From NCBI GenBank assembly GCA_021828105.1, contig JAKATG010000016.1, forward strand, positions 1 to 64,000: a stretch of DNA of 64,000 bases. Reading direction: 5' to 3'. The position numbers and the translations under genes are program-made. How positions within the stretch are numbered: the stretch's first letter is position 1; every line of letters begins with the position of its first letter. Below are positions 49,200-58,087 of this stretch, in pieces. The notes beneath the pieces were generated by a model that had not been told where the DNA came from, searched no databases, and was given only the letters and a program-made list of their open reading frames with translations. Source of the DNA: Taklimakanibacter sp021828105 (lineage in GTDB: Bacteria; Pseudomonadota; Alphaproteobacteria; Rhizobiales; Aestuariivirgaceae).

Positions 49200-50237
49200 T
49201 TACTTCCCGGCCTGATTGCCCCAGAGCGTCGGATCGCTGGCATTCTCCTTGGTCACCACGGCGGCCGGGAGATAGTCCATGAGATTGTCGCCGACCGGCA
49301 CGATCTCGCTGTTGTGGTCGGTCGGACCGGCCTTGAAGCTTTTTCCCTCAAGAGCCGCCTTGGCGTAAAAGGCGCCGTATTTGGCATAGAGATCGAGCGG
49401 CTGGGCGACGGCGACATCCAGGTAACCGTCGCGGATCTGTTCCATCGCATAGGGCGTGCCATCGACCGAGGCGAGGAAGATGTGATTCGGCTCGCCGACC
49501 TTGGTCAGCTTGTCGGCGCTCTTGAGCACATTGAGCACACCGGCCAGCATCACGGAATCGCTCTGCATGTAGATGGCCTTGAGGTCCGGCGTCGTGGTCA
49601 CGACGGTCTGCGCCGCCGAGGTCGCCTTGTCGGCTTTCCAGTTGGTCGGGCGTTCGATGATCTCGACCTTCGGGAATTTCTCCTTCATGCAGTCGTTGAA
49701 GCCGGTCGTGCGATCACGGCCGTTGGTTGTGGCCTGGTCGCCCATCAGCGACAGCACCTTGCCTTCGCCGCCGATCGCCTTGCCCACGGCCTCGCAAGCC
49801 TTGGCGCCGATGCCCTTGTTGTCGGCGCGCACGATCATCGCCGTCTTGCCCTTGGCCGGTGCAATATCGATCAGTACCGCCGGCACGCCTTTTTCCGCTG
49901 CAAAGTCCAGCACCGGCGCGATCGCCTGGCTGTCGGTCGGGTTGATGATCAGGACATTGGCGCCGGCCGAGATCAGATTGCGCACGTCGGTAGACTGCTT
50001 GGCGGCATCGCCATTGGCATTGGTGGGCGGCATCGCCTCGAGTCCGGCGTCCTTGACGGCGGCAAGGGTCTGATTGGCCATGATGGCCTGGAACGGATCG
50101 GTCAGGAACGGTGCGGAATAGCCGAGTTTCTGCTGCGCGGCAGCCGGCAGAACCGAGGCGACGAGCGCCAGCGCGGCACCCGAGATCGCCGCGGTGAGCG
50201 CAACGCGACGGGACTTCACCCGCGATTGTTTCATCAT
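49200..50237 (-). CDS. CUT2 sugar ABC transporter substrate-binding protein
   Basis: A 345-residue periplasmic protein with a signal peptide (residues 1-34, cut near AAA-QQ). KLGYSAPFLTDPFQAIMANQTLAAVKDAG, STDVRNLISAGANVLIINPTDSQAI, VPAVLIDIAPA, GEGKVLSLMGDQATTNGRDRTTGFNDCM and VDGTPYAMEQIRDGYLDVAVAQPL are peripla_BP_4 landmarks. It is not closely similar to the binding proteins at 23132 and 39674, so this importer probably has another substrate. An operator-like palindrome lies 88-102 bases upstream of the ATG. Confidence 0.91.
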   Translation of the reverse strand: MMKQSRVKSRRVALTAAISGAALALVASVLPAAAQQKLGYSAPFLTDPFQAIMANQTLAAVKDAGLEAMPPTNANGDAAKQSTDVRNLISAGANVLIINPTDSQAIAPVLDFAAEKGVPAVLIDIAPAKGKTAMIVRADNKGIGAKACEAVGKAIGGEGKVLSLMGDQATTNGRDRTTGFNDCMKEKFPKVEIIERPTNWKADKATSAAQTVVTTTPDLKAIYMQSDSVMLAGVLNVLKSADKLTKVGEPNHIFLASVDGTPYAMEQIRDGYLDVAVAQPLDLYAKYGAFYAKAALEGKSFKAGPTDHNSEIVPVGDNLMDYLPAAVVTKENASDPTLWGNQAGK

Positions 50238-50324
50238 GCTAACCTCCCATTATTGGCCACGACATTCTCAGTGTCGGCCTGGGAGGAGTGTTGATGGCAT
50301 GCGCCACCGGTTCAACGCGCAAGA

Positions 50325-50339
50325 TGATCAAAATGAGAA
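50325..50339. promoter_or_regulatory. operator-like palindrome upstream of the third importer operon
   Basis: TGATCA-AAA-TGAGAA: one arm matches the consensus fully (6/6), the other 4/6. It lies in the 115-base gap between the SDR gene and the binding-protein gene, the expected promoter of the importer operon. Confidence 0.45.
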
Positions 50340-50352
50340 AGCGCGGCAGGAA

Positions 50353-51153
50353 TCAAACGATGCCGCGGATCGAGCCGCCGTCGACGCCCCACACGGCCGA
50401 GGTCACGAAAGAGGCGAGGTCGGAGGCGAGGAACACCACGACATTGGCCACTTCCTCCGGCTCGCCGAGGCGCGCCAGCGGAAGTTGACGCAAGCTCATC
50501 TCGTACTCGACCGCTTCCTTCGGCGGGCGCTTGTGGAATTTGCCCATTGTCTCGGCGAAGCCGCCGGGCTTGGACCAGAAGGGCGTCCAGATCGGACCCG
50601 GCGCCACGGCATTGACGCGGATCTTCGGCGCCTCGGCGCGGGCCAGGCTCTTGGTCAGCGCCAGCACGGCCGATTTGGAAACGCCATAATCGACCGGGAC
50701 CGGCTCGGGCTGGCGGGCGAGATCGGAAGCGTTGTTGATGATGACGCCGCCTTTCTGCCTGAGCACCGGGAGGGCGACCCGGGTCGCCCGGACATAGCTC
50801 ATGAAGTTGAGCTGCAGGGTTTTCTCCCATTCCGCGTCGGTGAGTTGATCAAAGCTGCGCACGGCACCCGAGCCGACATTGTTGACCAGAACGTCGAGCG
50901 TGCCGCCGAACGGCTTGAGCGCCTGTCCGATCGAGCCCGTGACGCCATCAGCCGTGCTCAGGTCGCCAAGACCGACGCCGGCCTTCACTCCCTTGGCTTC
51001 GATTTCGCCGGCCAGCGTCTCGGTGCCTGCTTTGTCGATATCGACCAGGCCGACATGGGCGCCTTCATCGGCGAAGGCAAGCGCGATGGAGCGGCCAATG
51101 CCGCTCGCCGCTCCGGTGATGAGAATGGTCTTTCCGGCGAGATTGGTTTTCAT
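50353..51153 (-). CDS. short-chain dehydrogenase/reductase (SDR)
   Basis: A 266-residue SDR: TGAASGIGRSIALAF, GDLSTADG, NNVG (NNAG equivalent), catalytic Ser in NNASDLARQPEPV, Tyr-Lys in DYGVSKSAV, PGPIWTPFW and the C-terminal VDGGSIRGIV. GGGAGGAC precedes the ATG at 51153; the longer frame to 51192 is not used. It is 22 bases after the TIM-barrel isomerase gene and in the same operon. Confidence 0.88.
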   Translation of the reverse strand: MKTNLAGKTILITGAASGIGRSIALAFADEGAHVGLVDIDKAGTETLAGEIEAKGVKAGVGLGDLSTADGVTGSIGQALKPFGGTLDVLVNNVGSGAVRSFDQLTDAEWEKTLQLNFMSYVRATRVALPVLRQKGGVIINNASDLARQPEPVPVDYGVSKSAVLALTKSLARAEAPKIRVNAVAPGPIWTPFWSKPGGFAETMGKFHKRPPKEAVEYEMSLRQLPLARLGEPEEVANVVVFLASDLASFVTSAVWGVDGGSIRGIV

Positions 51154-51175
51154 TTCGTCCTCCCGATCTGCGGCT

Positions 51176-52036
51176 TCAGCCGGCTCTTTCAAACATTTCC
51201 ATCGTCGTGTCGAAGGAACGCTTTGCCTGATCCTTCAGCGGCATGACGCGGTATTTCTCACTCAGGATTTCGACCGACCAGAACCCGTCCCAGCCAGTCG
51301 CCCTGATCGCGCGGATGAAGGCAGGCACGTCGAATACGCCTTCGCCCGGATAGACGCGCTCGCGGATCGTGTCGATCCAGAGCGACTCCTTGACCTCGGC
51401 AAGCGCATCGTTGAGCTCGACCGACTTGATGTATTTGGCGGGGAATTCAGCGACCTCGCTGTAGGGGATGTTGCCGCGCGCCATGTGCCAGATGTCGATG
51501 CACAGCCCGCCATTCGCCCTGCCGGCGAGGTCGAGGATCTGCCGGGACGTCTTGAGGTCACTGATATTGGTGAATGGCAATACCTCGATGGCTATGTCCG
51601 AGCCCACCGCCTTTGCTTCGTCGCACCACTGCGCCAGTTCTCTGGCATAATGCGGAATGTCGATCGTCTGGCCATACATCTGGCCGGAGCCCTTGATGTC
51701 ACGCGCCCCGAGCTCGGCTGCCGCTTCGAGAAGCTCCTTGCGGATCCTGTCCGACTTTGCACGCTTGTCGCCGGTCTCGAACCAGTCGCCCAGGAATTCG
51801 ACCTCGATATGCTTGATGCCGTTGTCGTCGAAGATCCGCTTCATGCCCTTGAGGCTCAACTTCTCCTTGTTGGCAATGATGTCCTGCACCACGAGCCCGA
51901 TGCCGACATAGCCCGCCGCTGCGGCAACCTCGACACGCTCGCGCAACGTATAGGGGCTGATCTCGGTCGGCCCCATCGGCTCTCGGTCTCCGGAGATGGT
52001 CCAATAGGCGGCCAGCAATTCCGGCGTGTTCGGCAT
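51176..52036 (-). CDS. sugar phosphate isomerase/epimerase-like TIM-barrel protein
   Basis: A 286-residue protein of the xylose-isomerase-like/AP endonuclease 2 superfamily. YTLRERVEVAAAAGYVGIGLVVQD, HIEVEFLGDWFETGD, IAIEVLPFTNISDLKTSRQILDLAG, GLCIDIWHMARGN and WDGFWSVEILSEKYR provide the metal-binding Glu, Asp-His and Glu positions. Such proteins isomerise or epimerise keto/aldo sugars and inosose derivatives. It heads a two-gene operon with the SDR, divergent from the PRISE-type gene. Confidence 0.87.
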   Translation of the reverse strand: MPNTPELLAAYWTISGDREPMGPTEISPYTLRERVEVAAAAGYVGIGLVVQDIIANKEKLSLKGMKRIFDDNGIKHIEVEFLGDWFETGDKRAKSDRIRKELLEAAAELGARDIKGSGQMYGQTIDIPHYARELAQWCDEAKAVGSDIAIEVLPFTNISDLKTSRQILDLAGRANGGLCIDIWHMARGNIPYSEVAEFPAKYIKSVELNDALAEVKESLWIDTIRERVYPGEGVFDVPAFIRAIRATGWDGFWSVEILSEKYRVMPLKDQAKRSFDTTMEMFERAG

Positions 52037-52188
52037 CTGATCGTTTTCCTCCGGCTCAGGTCAGCTCGCTCAGTGGATACCAGAGGAATCAGGATGCCGT
52101 CCGCATGACGTGCACCGGCGATATGCCCCGCTATCCTTCGTTGCGGCTGCATATTTCGGTGCCGTCCACGGCGACGCAACTGGCAAAA

Positions 52189-52203
52189 TTGTCAATTTGA
52201 ACA
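52189..52203. promoter_or_regulatory. operator-like site in the divergent promoter
   Basis: TTGTCA-ATT-TGAACA matches the TTCTCA-N3-TGAGAA consensus at 9 of 12 arm positions. It lies between the isomerase gene (153 bases upstream of its start) and the PRISE-type gene (127 bases upstream). Confidence 0.35.
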
Positions 52204-52329
52204 GAATGTCGCCCGTCGCCCTCCGGCCAGAACTTATCAAACTGGGCAATATCGGCATTGTTGACGGCACCGCTGGTCCTATTCTCCGGGTGCCATCAGG
52301 AAAGCAGAGAAGGAAAAGAGGAGAATAAC

Positions 52330-53403
52330 ATGCAGGGCATCGCGCTTGTCGTGGGCGTCAGCGGCATAATCGGCAACAACACCGCCCGCGAGCTGCTCGC
52401 GAACGGGTGGAAGGTCTACGGCCTGTCGCGCAATCCGACCAATGACACGGCCGTCGCCGGCGTCATTCCCGTCGCCGCCAATCTGCTTGACGCCGGGAGT
52501 GTCCAGGCGGCCCTCAAAGATGTATCCCCGACCCATGTATTCTTCGCGACCTGGACGCGCCGCCCCACGGAGGCGGAGAACATAGAGGTCAATAGCGCCA
52601 TGGTGCGCAACGTGCTGACCGCCCTGTCGCCGAAGAAGTGCGTACGTCATATCGACCTTGTGACCGGTCTCAAGCACTATCTCGGGCCGTTCGACGCCTA
52701 TGTCACCGGCGGCTTCCGGCCGGTGACGCCGCTGCGCGAGGAGCAGTCGCGTCTCGACCTGCCGAATTTCTACTATGCGCAGGAGGACGAGGTCTATGCG
52801 GCCGCCAAGCGCGACGGCTTCACCTGGACGATCCAGCGTCCGCACACCGTTATCGGCAAGGCGATCGGCAACGCCATGAACATGGGCTCGACGCTCGCCG
52901 TCTATGCTTCGATCTGCAAGGAGGCGGGCCGCAAGTTTCGCTGGCCGGGTTCGGAGGGGCAGTGGAATGGCATCTGTGATGTGACCGACGCACGCGTGCT
53001 CGCCAAGCATCTGGTCTGGGCGGCGAATACGGTGGCGGCGCAGAACGAGGCTTTCAACGTCGTCAATGGTGACTATTTCCGCTGGAGCTGGCTGTGGCCG
53101 CGCATCGCCAAATGGTTCGACGTGGAATGGGTCGGCTGGGATGGCGAGATCCATCCGCTGGAGGCTCAAATGGCCGATGCCCCGGCGATCTGGGCTAAGA
53201 TGGTCAAGAAGCACGGTCTCAAGGAAGCCGATCTCGACCGTCTCGCTTCGCCCTGGCACACCGATCTGGACCTCGGCCGTCCGATCGAGATCATGACCGA
53301 TATGACGAAGAGCCGCGAGGCTGGCTTCCACGTCTTCCAGTCGAGCGAGAAGTCGTTCACCAACCTGTTCGCGCAATTGCGGGCGGAGAAGCTGATCCCG
53401 TGA
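52330..53403 (+). CDS. PRISE-type NAD(P)-dependent enone/epimerase-like reductase
   Basis: A 357-residue extended SDR. IALVVGVSGIIGNNTARELLANG is the GxxGxxG fold, and LVTGLKHYLGPFDAY, NFYYAQEDEVYAAA and TIQRPHTVIGKAIGNAMNMG are landmarks of the progesterone 5-beta-reductase/iridoid synthase (PRISE) family, which reduces activated C=C bonds; the Tyr in FYYAQED is the presumed active-site residue. WNGICDVTDARVLAKH and NEAFNVVNGDYFRW also fit. GGAG lies 7 bases before the ATG at 52330. Convergent with the amidohydrolase gene. Confidence 0.8.
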   Translation: MQGIALVVGVSGIIGNNTARELLANGWKVYGLSRNPTNDTAVAGVIPVAANLLDAGSVQAALKDVSPTHVFFATWTRRPTEAENIEVNSAMVRNVLTALSPKKCVRHIDLVTGLKHYLGPFDAYVTGGFRPVTPLREEQSRLDLPNFYYAQEDEVYAAAKRDGFTWTIQRPHTVIGKAIGNAMNMGSTLAVYASICKEAGRKFRWPGSEGQWNGICDVTDARVLAKHLVWAANTVAAQNEAFNVVNGDYFRWSWLWPRIAKWFDVEWVGWDGEIHPLEAQMADAPAIWAKMVKKHGLKEADLDRLASPWHTDLDLGRPIEIMTDMTKSREAGFHVFQSSEKSFTNLFAQLRAEKLIP

Positions 53404-53410
53404 TGAGAGG

Positions 53411-54778
53411 CTAGGCGACCATCTGCGTCGGGATGCCGAGCTTGGCGACGATGCGGTGGCCCGAGGCCTCGAGATCGCGCTTGACGCGCTGGGCATCCGG
53501 CCAGAGCAGCTTGCCGGCGCGCTTGCGGAATTTCCCGGCGATGAGCACATGCTCCACATTGCCGACGCCCGCCTGCATGATCACGGTGGAATAGGGGTCG
53601 TGCACCGGCCACATGTTCCAGCCCGTGGCGTCGATGACCGTGATGTCGGCCTGCTTGCCGGGCGTCAGCGAACCGACCTTGTCGTCAATGCCGAGCATGC
53701 GGGCCGTTTCGATGGTGATCCAGCGCAAGGCGTCCTTCGTATTCACCGTGCAGTTGTCGGGAATGCCGCCATGCGATGCGCGATGGCTGGCATTGTCCAG
53801 CGCGCGCTGGCAGGCGAGAGCCATGCGCGCGACAGCAAACATGTCGGCCGAGACCAGCGACTCGATGTCGACCCCGAAGGTCGGCTGCCCGCCGGCCGCG
53901 AGCACCCGCCCGGTGACTGGCCAGCCATGCCCTTGTACCATCTCGTTCTCAGGCGCCACGGTGAAGGAGACACCGGCATCGACGAAGCGCCTGATCTGCT
54001 CATCGCTCAGATTGTTGCCATGCACGATGTTGATGCCTTGGCCGACGAGGCCTTCCGCTTCCAGCCGTTCCCAGCCGCCCGGCGTCTTGGCTTCACCGCC
54101 GCCCTGGTGCATCGAGGCGATCAGCCCGAATTCGCGGGCGAGCCTGAAGTCGGTGCGCGCCACATCCATCGTCGAGTAGTGCGGGCCGAGGATGGCCATG
54201 CCCAGCGTCACGAGTTGATCGCGACTGGCTAAGCGTGATTTGAGCAGGCGCTCGATCTCATGGCGCGGATGCGGGACCTCCGAGAAATGCGGCTCGCCCG
54301 GCTTGGGATCGGGCTTCGGAGAGCCGTGCAGGAAGACGGCGCGGATGCCGCTCTCCGCAAGTCCATCGACGGCCGCGTCGGTATGGGTTGGGGTCGGGTT
54401 ATTGTGGCACCAGTCGCCGAGCGTCGTGGCACCCGCGTTGATCTGACCGAGCGCGCCGGCAAGAGTGGCTATATATATGTCTTCAGGTCGGAAGGCGGTG
54501 GCGAGCCCCCGATGCACCCAGCGGAAATATTCGAGCAGGGTCATGTTGGAGCAGAGGCCGCGCAAGCCCGTCTGCCAGGTGTGCATATGGCCATTGACGA
54601 TGCCCGGGATGACGATCCGGCCGCGCCCCGCAACTGTCTCGGCGCCCTCGGCGGTGAGGTTCGGCCCAACGGCGGCGATCCTCTCACCCTCCACCAGAAC
54701 GTCTGCGTCCTGGAAGGCCCCGAGCCTGGCGTCCATCGTCAGCACGATGGCATTCTTGATGAGTATGCGTTCGGTCAT
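53411..54778 (-). CDS. amidohydrolase (cytosine/chlorotriazine deaminase-like)
   Basis: A 455-residue metal-dependent hydrolase. The N-terminal small beta domain (ILIKNAIVLTMD) is followed by GIVNGHMHTW (metal ligands His64 and His66), IASMHQGGGEA, INIVHGNNLSDEQIRRF and FGVDIESL with the metal-binding Asp. SLTPGKQADITVID is the C-terminal signature. It belongs to the TrzN/AtzB/5-methylthioadenosine deaminase branch, acting on amino- or halo-substituted rings. Third gene of the operon FAH hydrolase - dioxygenase - amidohydrolase. The substrate may be a nitrogen-containing aromatic. Confidence 0.87.
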   Translation of the reverse strand: MTERILIKNAIVLTMDARLGAFQDADVLVEGERIAAVGPNLTAEGAETVAGRGRIVIPGIVNGHMHTWQTGLRGLCSNMTLLEYFRWVHRGLATAFRPEDIYIATLAGALGQINAGATTLGDWCHNNPTPTHTDAAVDGLAESGIRAVFLHGSPKPDPKPGEPHFSEVPHPRHEIERLLKSRLASRDQLVTLGMAILGPHYSTMDVARTDFRLAREFGLIASMHQGGGEAKTPGGWERLEAEGLVGQGINIVHGNNLSDEQIRRFVDAGVSFTVAPENEMVQGHGWPVTGRVLAAGGQPTFGVDIESLVSADMFAVARMALACQRALDNASHRASHGGIPDNCTVNTKDALRWITIETARMLGIDDKVGSLTPGKQADITVIDATGWNMWPVHDPYSTVIMQAGVGNVEHVLIAGKFRKRAGKLLWPDAQRVKRDLEASGHRIVAKLGIPTQMVA

Positions 54779-54810
54779 GGCGTCCCGGTCCTGGATCGAA
54801 GCGATGCCGG

Positions 54811-55671
54811 TCAGGAAGCGACCGGCATGAGGGTGAAATCAAAGTCGATGCGATGAAGCGGCCGTCTTTGCGTGGCGACCGGCGGTCCGGCACTGTTCGC
54901 GACCGGGCTTATGTCCCTGACCAGCGGTGCGCGTACACCGAACACGGCGTCGCTGCCGAGATAAGGATCGTGGGGGAAGAATATCTCCGTCACGATGGGT
55001 TGGTGGCCCTCGGCTTTGACGATGAAATGATAATGGGCCGGCCGCCACGGCGAGCGGCGCATGTGTGTCACCAGTTTTCCGACCGGGCCATCCGTCGGTA
55101 TCGTGTAAGGGCCCGGTTCGACGGTGGTGAAGGCATAACGTCCTTCGGCATCGCACAACTGCTTGCAGCGGAGATTGTCATCGGCCTGCGTCGGATCCTG
55201 CGTGGCATAGACGCCCTTGCTATTGGTCTGCCACATATCGACAACGGCGCCGGGGATCGGCCGTCCGGCGGTGTCACGTACGACACCGGTGAGGAGGATG
55301 GCGTCGCCCTCATTGTCTCCGACCAGGTCAGCGCCGAACGGAACGGTCGGGCTGTCGTCGGTATAGAAGGGACCCAGCACGCTGCCCACGGTCGCCTCAG
55401 GCGTATCGTTCATCAGATCGACCAGCGAGGTCGCCCCCATGACATCGGAGAGAAGCGCGAACTCGTTGCGCTTGTCGTCGCTGATCTGCCCGCAGCGCCA
55501 CAAAAAATCGACCGCGGCCAGCCACTCGTCATGGCTCGGCCGCACGTCGCGGATGAAGGCATGCAGGTGATGCGCGAGGCGCTGCAGCACCTCCTTCAGG
55601 CGGGGATCATCCGCATTCGCCCATGACTCTTGCACCGCCCGGGTGATGTTTTCCGTGGTGATGTCGCGCAT
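54811..55671 (-). CDS. intradiol ring-cleavage dioxygenase (hydroxyquinol/catechol 1,2-dioxygenase-like)
   Basis: A 286-residue non-haem Fe(III) dioxygenase. The N-terminal dimerisation domain (TRAVQESWANADDPRLKEVLQRLAHHLHAF) and VLGPFYTDDSP precede the catalytic domain. The four iron ligands are visible: Tyr155 (SKGVYATQ), Tyr189 (GPYTIPTDGPVG), His213 and His215 (RPAHYHF). DPYLGSDAVFGV is typical of the hydroxyquinol dioxygenase branch. It cleaves a catechol-type ring between the hydroxyls to a muconate or maleylacetate. GGGAGGAC precedes the ATG. Confidence 0.9.
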   Translation of the reverse strand: MRDITTENITRAVQESWANADDPRLKEVLQRLAHHLHAFIRDVRPSHDEWLAAVDFLWRCGQISDDKRNEFALLSDVMGATSLVDLMNDTPEATVGSVLGPFYTDDSPTVPFGADLVGDNEGDAILLTGVVRDTAGRPIPGAVVDMWQTNSKGVYATQDPTQADDNLRCKQLCDAEGRYAFTTVEPGPYTIPTDGPVGKLVTHMRRSPWRPAHYHFIVKAEGHQPIVTEIFFPHDPYLGSDAVFGVRAPLVRDISPVANSAGPPVATQRRPLHRIDFDFTLMPVAS

Positions 55672-55710
55672 GGTGCAGTCCTCCCTGCCGCTTTCTCCTT
55701 ATGAGATCGA

Positions 55711-56568
55711 CTATAGCGCGCTTTCTGCTTCAACCGGGTTGCGCAGGATGCCGATCTTCTCGATCTCGACTTCAACCGTGTCGCCGGCCTTCATCCACAA
55801 AGGCGGCTTGCGGGCATGGCCCACGCCCTGCGGCGTGCCCATGGCGATCATGTCGCCCGGTTCCAGTGTCATGAATTCGGAGATGGTCGCTATTGCCTTG
55901 GCGACGGGAAAGATCATGTCGCTGGTATTGGCGTCCTGGAGCGTCCGGCCGTTGAGGCGGCAGGCAATGCGCAGGCCCGATGCACCGGATGGCAGCTCGT
56001 CGGCGGTCACGACCACCGGACCCACCGCACCAGTCGCGTCGAAGTTCTTGCCCGGCGTCCATTGATGCGTCTTGCGCTGATAGTCGCGTACCGAAGCGTC
56101 ATTGAAGCAGGTGTAGCCGAAGACATGATCGAGCGCCCGCGCCCCGGGAATGGCGCGACCGGCCTTGCCGATGATGACGAGCAGTTCCGCCTCATAATCC
56201 AGCTGCTCCGAGACAGGGGGAAGGCGGATTGGCGCGCCGGCCGCGACGAGCGATGTCGGCACGCGCAGGAACAGTGCTGGATAATCGGGGACGGTGAAGC
56301 CGCCTTCCGCCGCATGCGCGCGATAGTTGAGGCCTAGGCATACTACCTTGCCGGGACGGGCGAGGGGCAGCGCTAAGGTCACCTCCGAGAGCGCTCGCCA
56401 GTCGGAGGCCCGCAGATTGGCCGAAGCTTCCTTTGCACTGGCCAGTCCCGCCGGATCGAACAGGGAATCGAGATCGGCGCCTATGGAGCCGAGCGAAGCG
56501 ATGCGCTTGCCGTCATCAACCACACCAAGACGGCGTTTGCCGCCCTCGAAGAACATTGCGAAACGCAT
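55711..56568 (-). CDS. fumarylacetoacetate hydrolase family protein
   Basis: A 285-residue FAH-family enzyme. VVCLGLNYRAHAAE, LFLRVPTSLVAAGAPIRLP, LDYEAELLVIIGKAGR (metal-binding Glu-x-Glu), GYTCFNDASVRDYQ, QWTPGKNFDATGAVGP and MIAMGTPQGVGHARKPP are the landmarks. Members hydrolyse C-C bonds of acylpyruvates or act as 2-hydroxyhepta-2,4-diene-1,7-dioate isomerases or hydratases. The ATG at 56568 has GAGGGGG upstream. It heads the three-gene aromatic-type operon and could process the ring-cleavage product. Confidence 0.9.
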   Translation of the reverse strand: MRFAMFFEGGKRRLGVVDDGKRIASLGSIGADLDSLFDPAGLASAKEASANLRASDWRALSEVTLALPLARPGKVVCLGLNYRAHAAEGGFTVPDYPALFLRVPTSLVAAGAPIRLPPVSEQLDYEAELLVIIGKAGRAIPGARALDHVFGYTCFNDASVRDYQRKTHQWTPGKNFDATGAVGPVVVTADELPSGASGLRIACRLNGRTLQDANTSDMIFPVAKAIATISEFMTLEPGDMIAMGTPQGVGHARKPPLWMKAGDTVEVEIEKIGILRNPVEAESAL

Positions 56569-56646
56569 CGAACCCCCTCGCAATCCGCCATGAAACCGCC
56601 ATTGCGGCATAATGTCGATACTCCTTGCACCTGTGATCCCAGCCTA

Positions 56647-56661
56647 TTCTCATAATGAAAA
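56647..56661. promoter_or_regulatory. operator-like palindrome between divergent genes
   Basis: TTCTCA-TAA-TGAAAA matches the consensus at 11 of 12 arm positions. It lies 79 bases upstream of the FAH-family start (minus) and 82 bases upstream of the YciI start (plus), almost central between the two divergent operons. Confidence 0.5.
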
Positions 56662-56728
56662 AAGTTTTGTCCATGCCGCAGCCGAGCTGACCTTATCGTC
56701 TTGCACCGGGCCAGGGGAGGAGACCGTC

Positions 56729-57016
56729 ATGTTGTTCGCCATTCACGCACTTGATTGTTCCCGTGGCCTTGAATTGCGCAAGATCCATCAGGAGCCGCAT
56801 CTCGCTCACCTCAAGACAGCTTCCGATTATGGCGTTCGGATCGTCATGTCCGGGCCGCTGGTGGAGGATGATGGTGTGACCACCAAGGGCAGCCTGCTTG
56901 TCGTCGAGGCCGATAAGCGCGACGGCGTGCAGCGCTTCAACGGCGCCGATCCTTTCAGCACAGAGGGCGTCTGGGACAAGGTCACCATCACGGCCTTCAT
57001 CAGGAAGAATGGCTGA
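56729..57016 (+). CDS. YciI family protein
   Basis: A 95-residue ferredoxin-like protein: MLFAIHALDCSRGLELRKIHQEPHLAHL with the family His, VRIVMSGPLVEDDGVTTKGSLLVVEA, and FNGADPFSTEGVWDKVTITAF with the Asp-Pro pair. A strong GGGGAGGAG site precedes the ATG at 56729; the frame from 56612 is longer but unsupported. It is followed after 30 bases by the Gfo/Idh/MocA gene. Paralogue of 22349-22633. Confidence 0.87.
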   Translation: MLFAIHALDCSRGLELRKIHQEPHLAHLKTASDYGVRIVMSGPLVEDDGVTTKGSLLVVEADKRDGVQRFNGADPFSTEGVWDKVTITAFIRKNG

Positions 57017-57046
57017 CCGGCGTTCGCAAGAGGGAAGGAGCGTGCC

Positions 57047-58045
57047 ATGAGAGTGGCCGTGGCGGGCCTCGGCTGGTGGGGCAAGCAGATCATTTCATGT
57101 CTCGAGAAGAGTCCGCGCTTCGACACTCGCTACGGTGTCGACCCCTTGCCGTCCGCGAGTGCGCTGGATTTCCTCTCTTCACTCAATATCCGCCACGCGC
57201 CTGATCTGGCGTCGGTGCTGGCTGATCCCGATATTGACGGCGTCATCCTCGCTACGCCGCACCAGCTGCATGAAGAGCAATGTCTGGCGGTGCTGGCGGC
57301 CGGCAAGGAGTTGTTCTGCGAGAAGCCGCTGGCCATGACGGCGGCTGGGGCGCGGCGGATCGTCGATGCCTGCGAAAGGGCAGGCAAGGTCCTCGGCATT
57401 GGGCATGAGCGCCGTTATGAAGAATGTTTCGAGCTGGTGCAGGAGCTTGTCGGTGAAGGCGCCCTCGGCACGCTGCTGCTTTACGAAGCCAATATCAGCC
57501 ATGATCTGTTCAAGAACATCGATCGCAGCAACTGGCGCCTCGATCCCAAGCACGCGCCGGCCGGCATGATGACCGCGACCGGGATCCATCAGACCGATCT
57601 CTGTGTGGCACTTTTCGGCGAGCCGTGCGAGGTGCGGGCTGAGACCGCGAGCCTCACTTTCGCGCCGCCGGCCAGCGACTTCGTCACCGCGGCGCTGAAG
57701 TTCAAGTCCGGTGCGCGCGCCACGATCACCTTGCTGTCATGCGTGCCCTATTATGGCCGGGTTACCGTCTTTGGCGACAAGGGCTGGGTGGAAGTCATGA
57801 CGGAAGGCAATGTCGATCAGGGCAAGCCGACCGTCGTGACGCAGTGCACCGGCACGCAGGCGCCGCGGCAGGTGACCGTCTATCATCCGACCGATACGGT
57901 GACGGCCAATTTCGAGTCCTGGGCCGCCGCCGTCGCCGGGGAGAAGCGCTATCGTTTTTCCAGCGCCGAGCTTGTGGACAATATCCGCATCTTCGAGGCG
58001 ATCGTCAGATCCTCGGCCGAGGACGGCCGGACGGTCAGCCTATAA
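57047..58045 (+). CDS. Gfo/Idh/MocA family oxidoreductase
   Basis: A 332-residue NAD(P)-dependent oxidoreductase. MRVAVAGLGWWGKQIISCL binds the cofactor, LFCEKPLAMTAAGARRIV carries the EKP catalytic Lys, and GIGHERRYEE, EANISHDLFKNIDRSNWRLDPKHAP and ATGIHQTDLCVALFG form the C-terminal active site. AAGGAG precedes the ATG. Highly similar to 32430-33443. Probably oxidises a sugar or cyclitol imported by the adjacent transporter. Confidence 0.9.
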   Translation: MRVAVAGLGWWGKQIISCLEKSPRFDTRYGVDPLPSASALDFLSSLNIRHAPDLASVLADPDIDGVILATPHQLHEEQCLAVLAAGKELFCEKPLAMTAAGARRIVDACERAGKVLGIGHERRYEECFELVQELVGEGALGTLLLYEANISHDLFKNIDRSNWRLDPKHAPAGMMTATGIHQTDLCVALFGEPCEVRAETASLTFAPPASDFVTAALKFKSGARATITLLSCVPYYGRVTVFGDKGWVEVMTEGNVDQGKPTVVTQCTGTQAPRQVTVYHPTDTVTANFESWAAAVAGEKRYRFSSAELVDNIRIFEAIVRSSAEDGRTVSL

Positions 58046-58087
58046 GAGACGACCGTGGCAGGCTGACAATTCCCGTCCGCCGCAAAC

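Noticed and set aside
47973..50294. 773-codon open frame on the plus strand
   Set aside because: Antisense to the ATPase and binding-protein genes. Low-complexity Arg/Gly/Asp-rich translation with no domain; a by-product of high GC.
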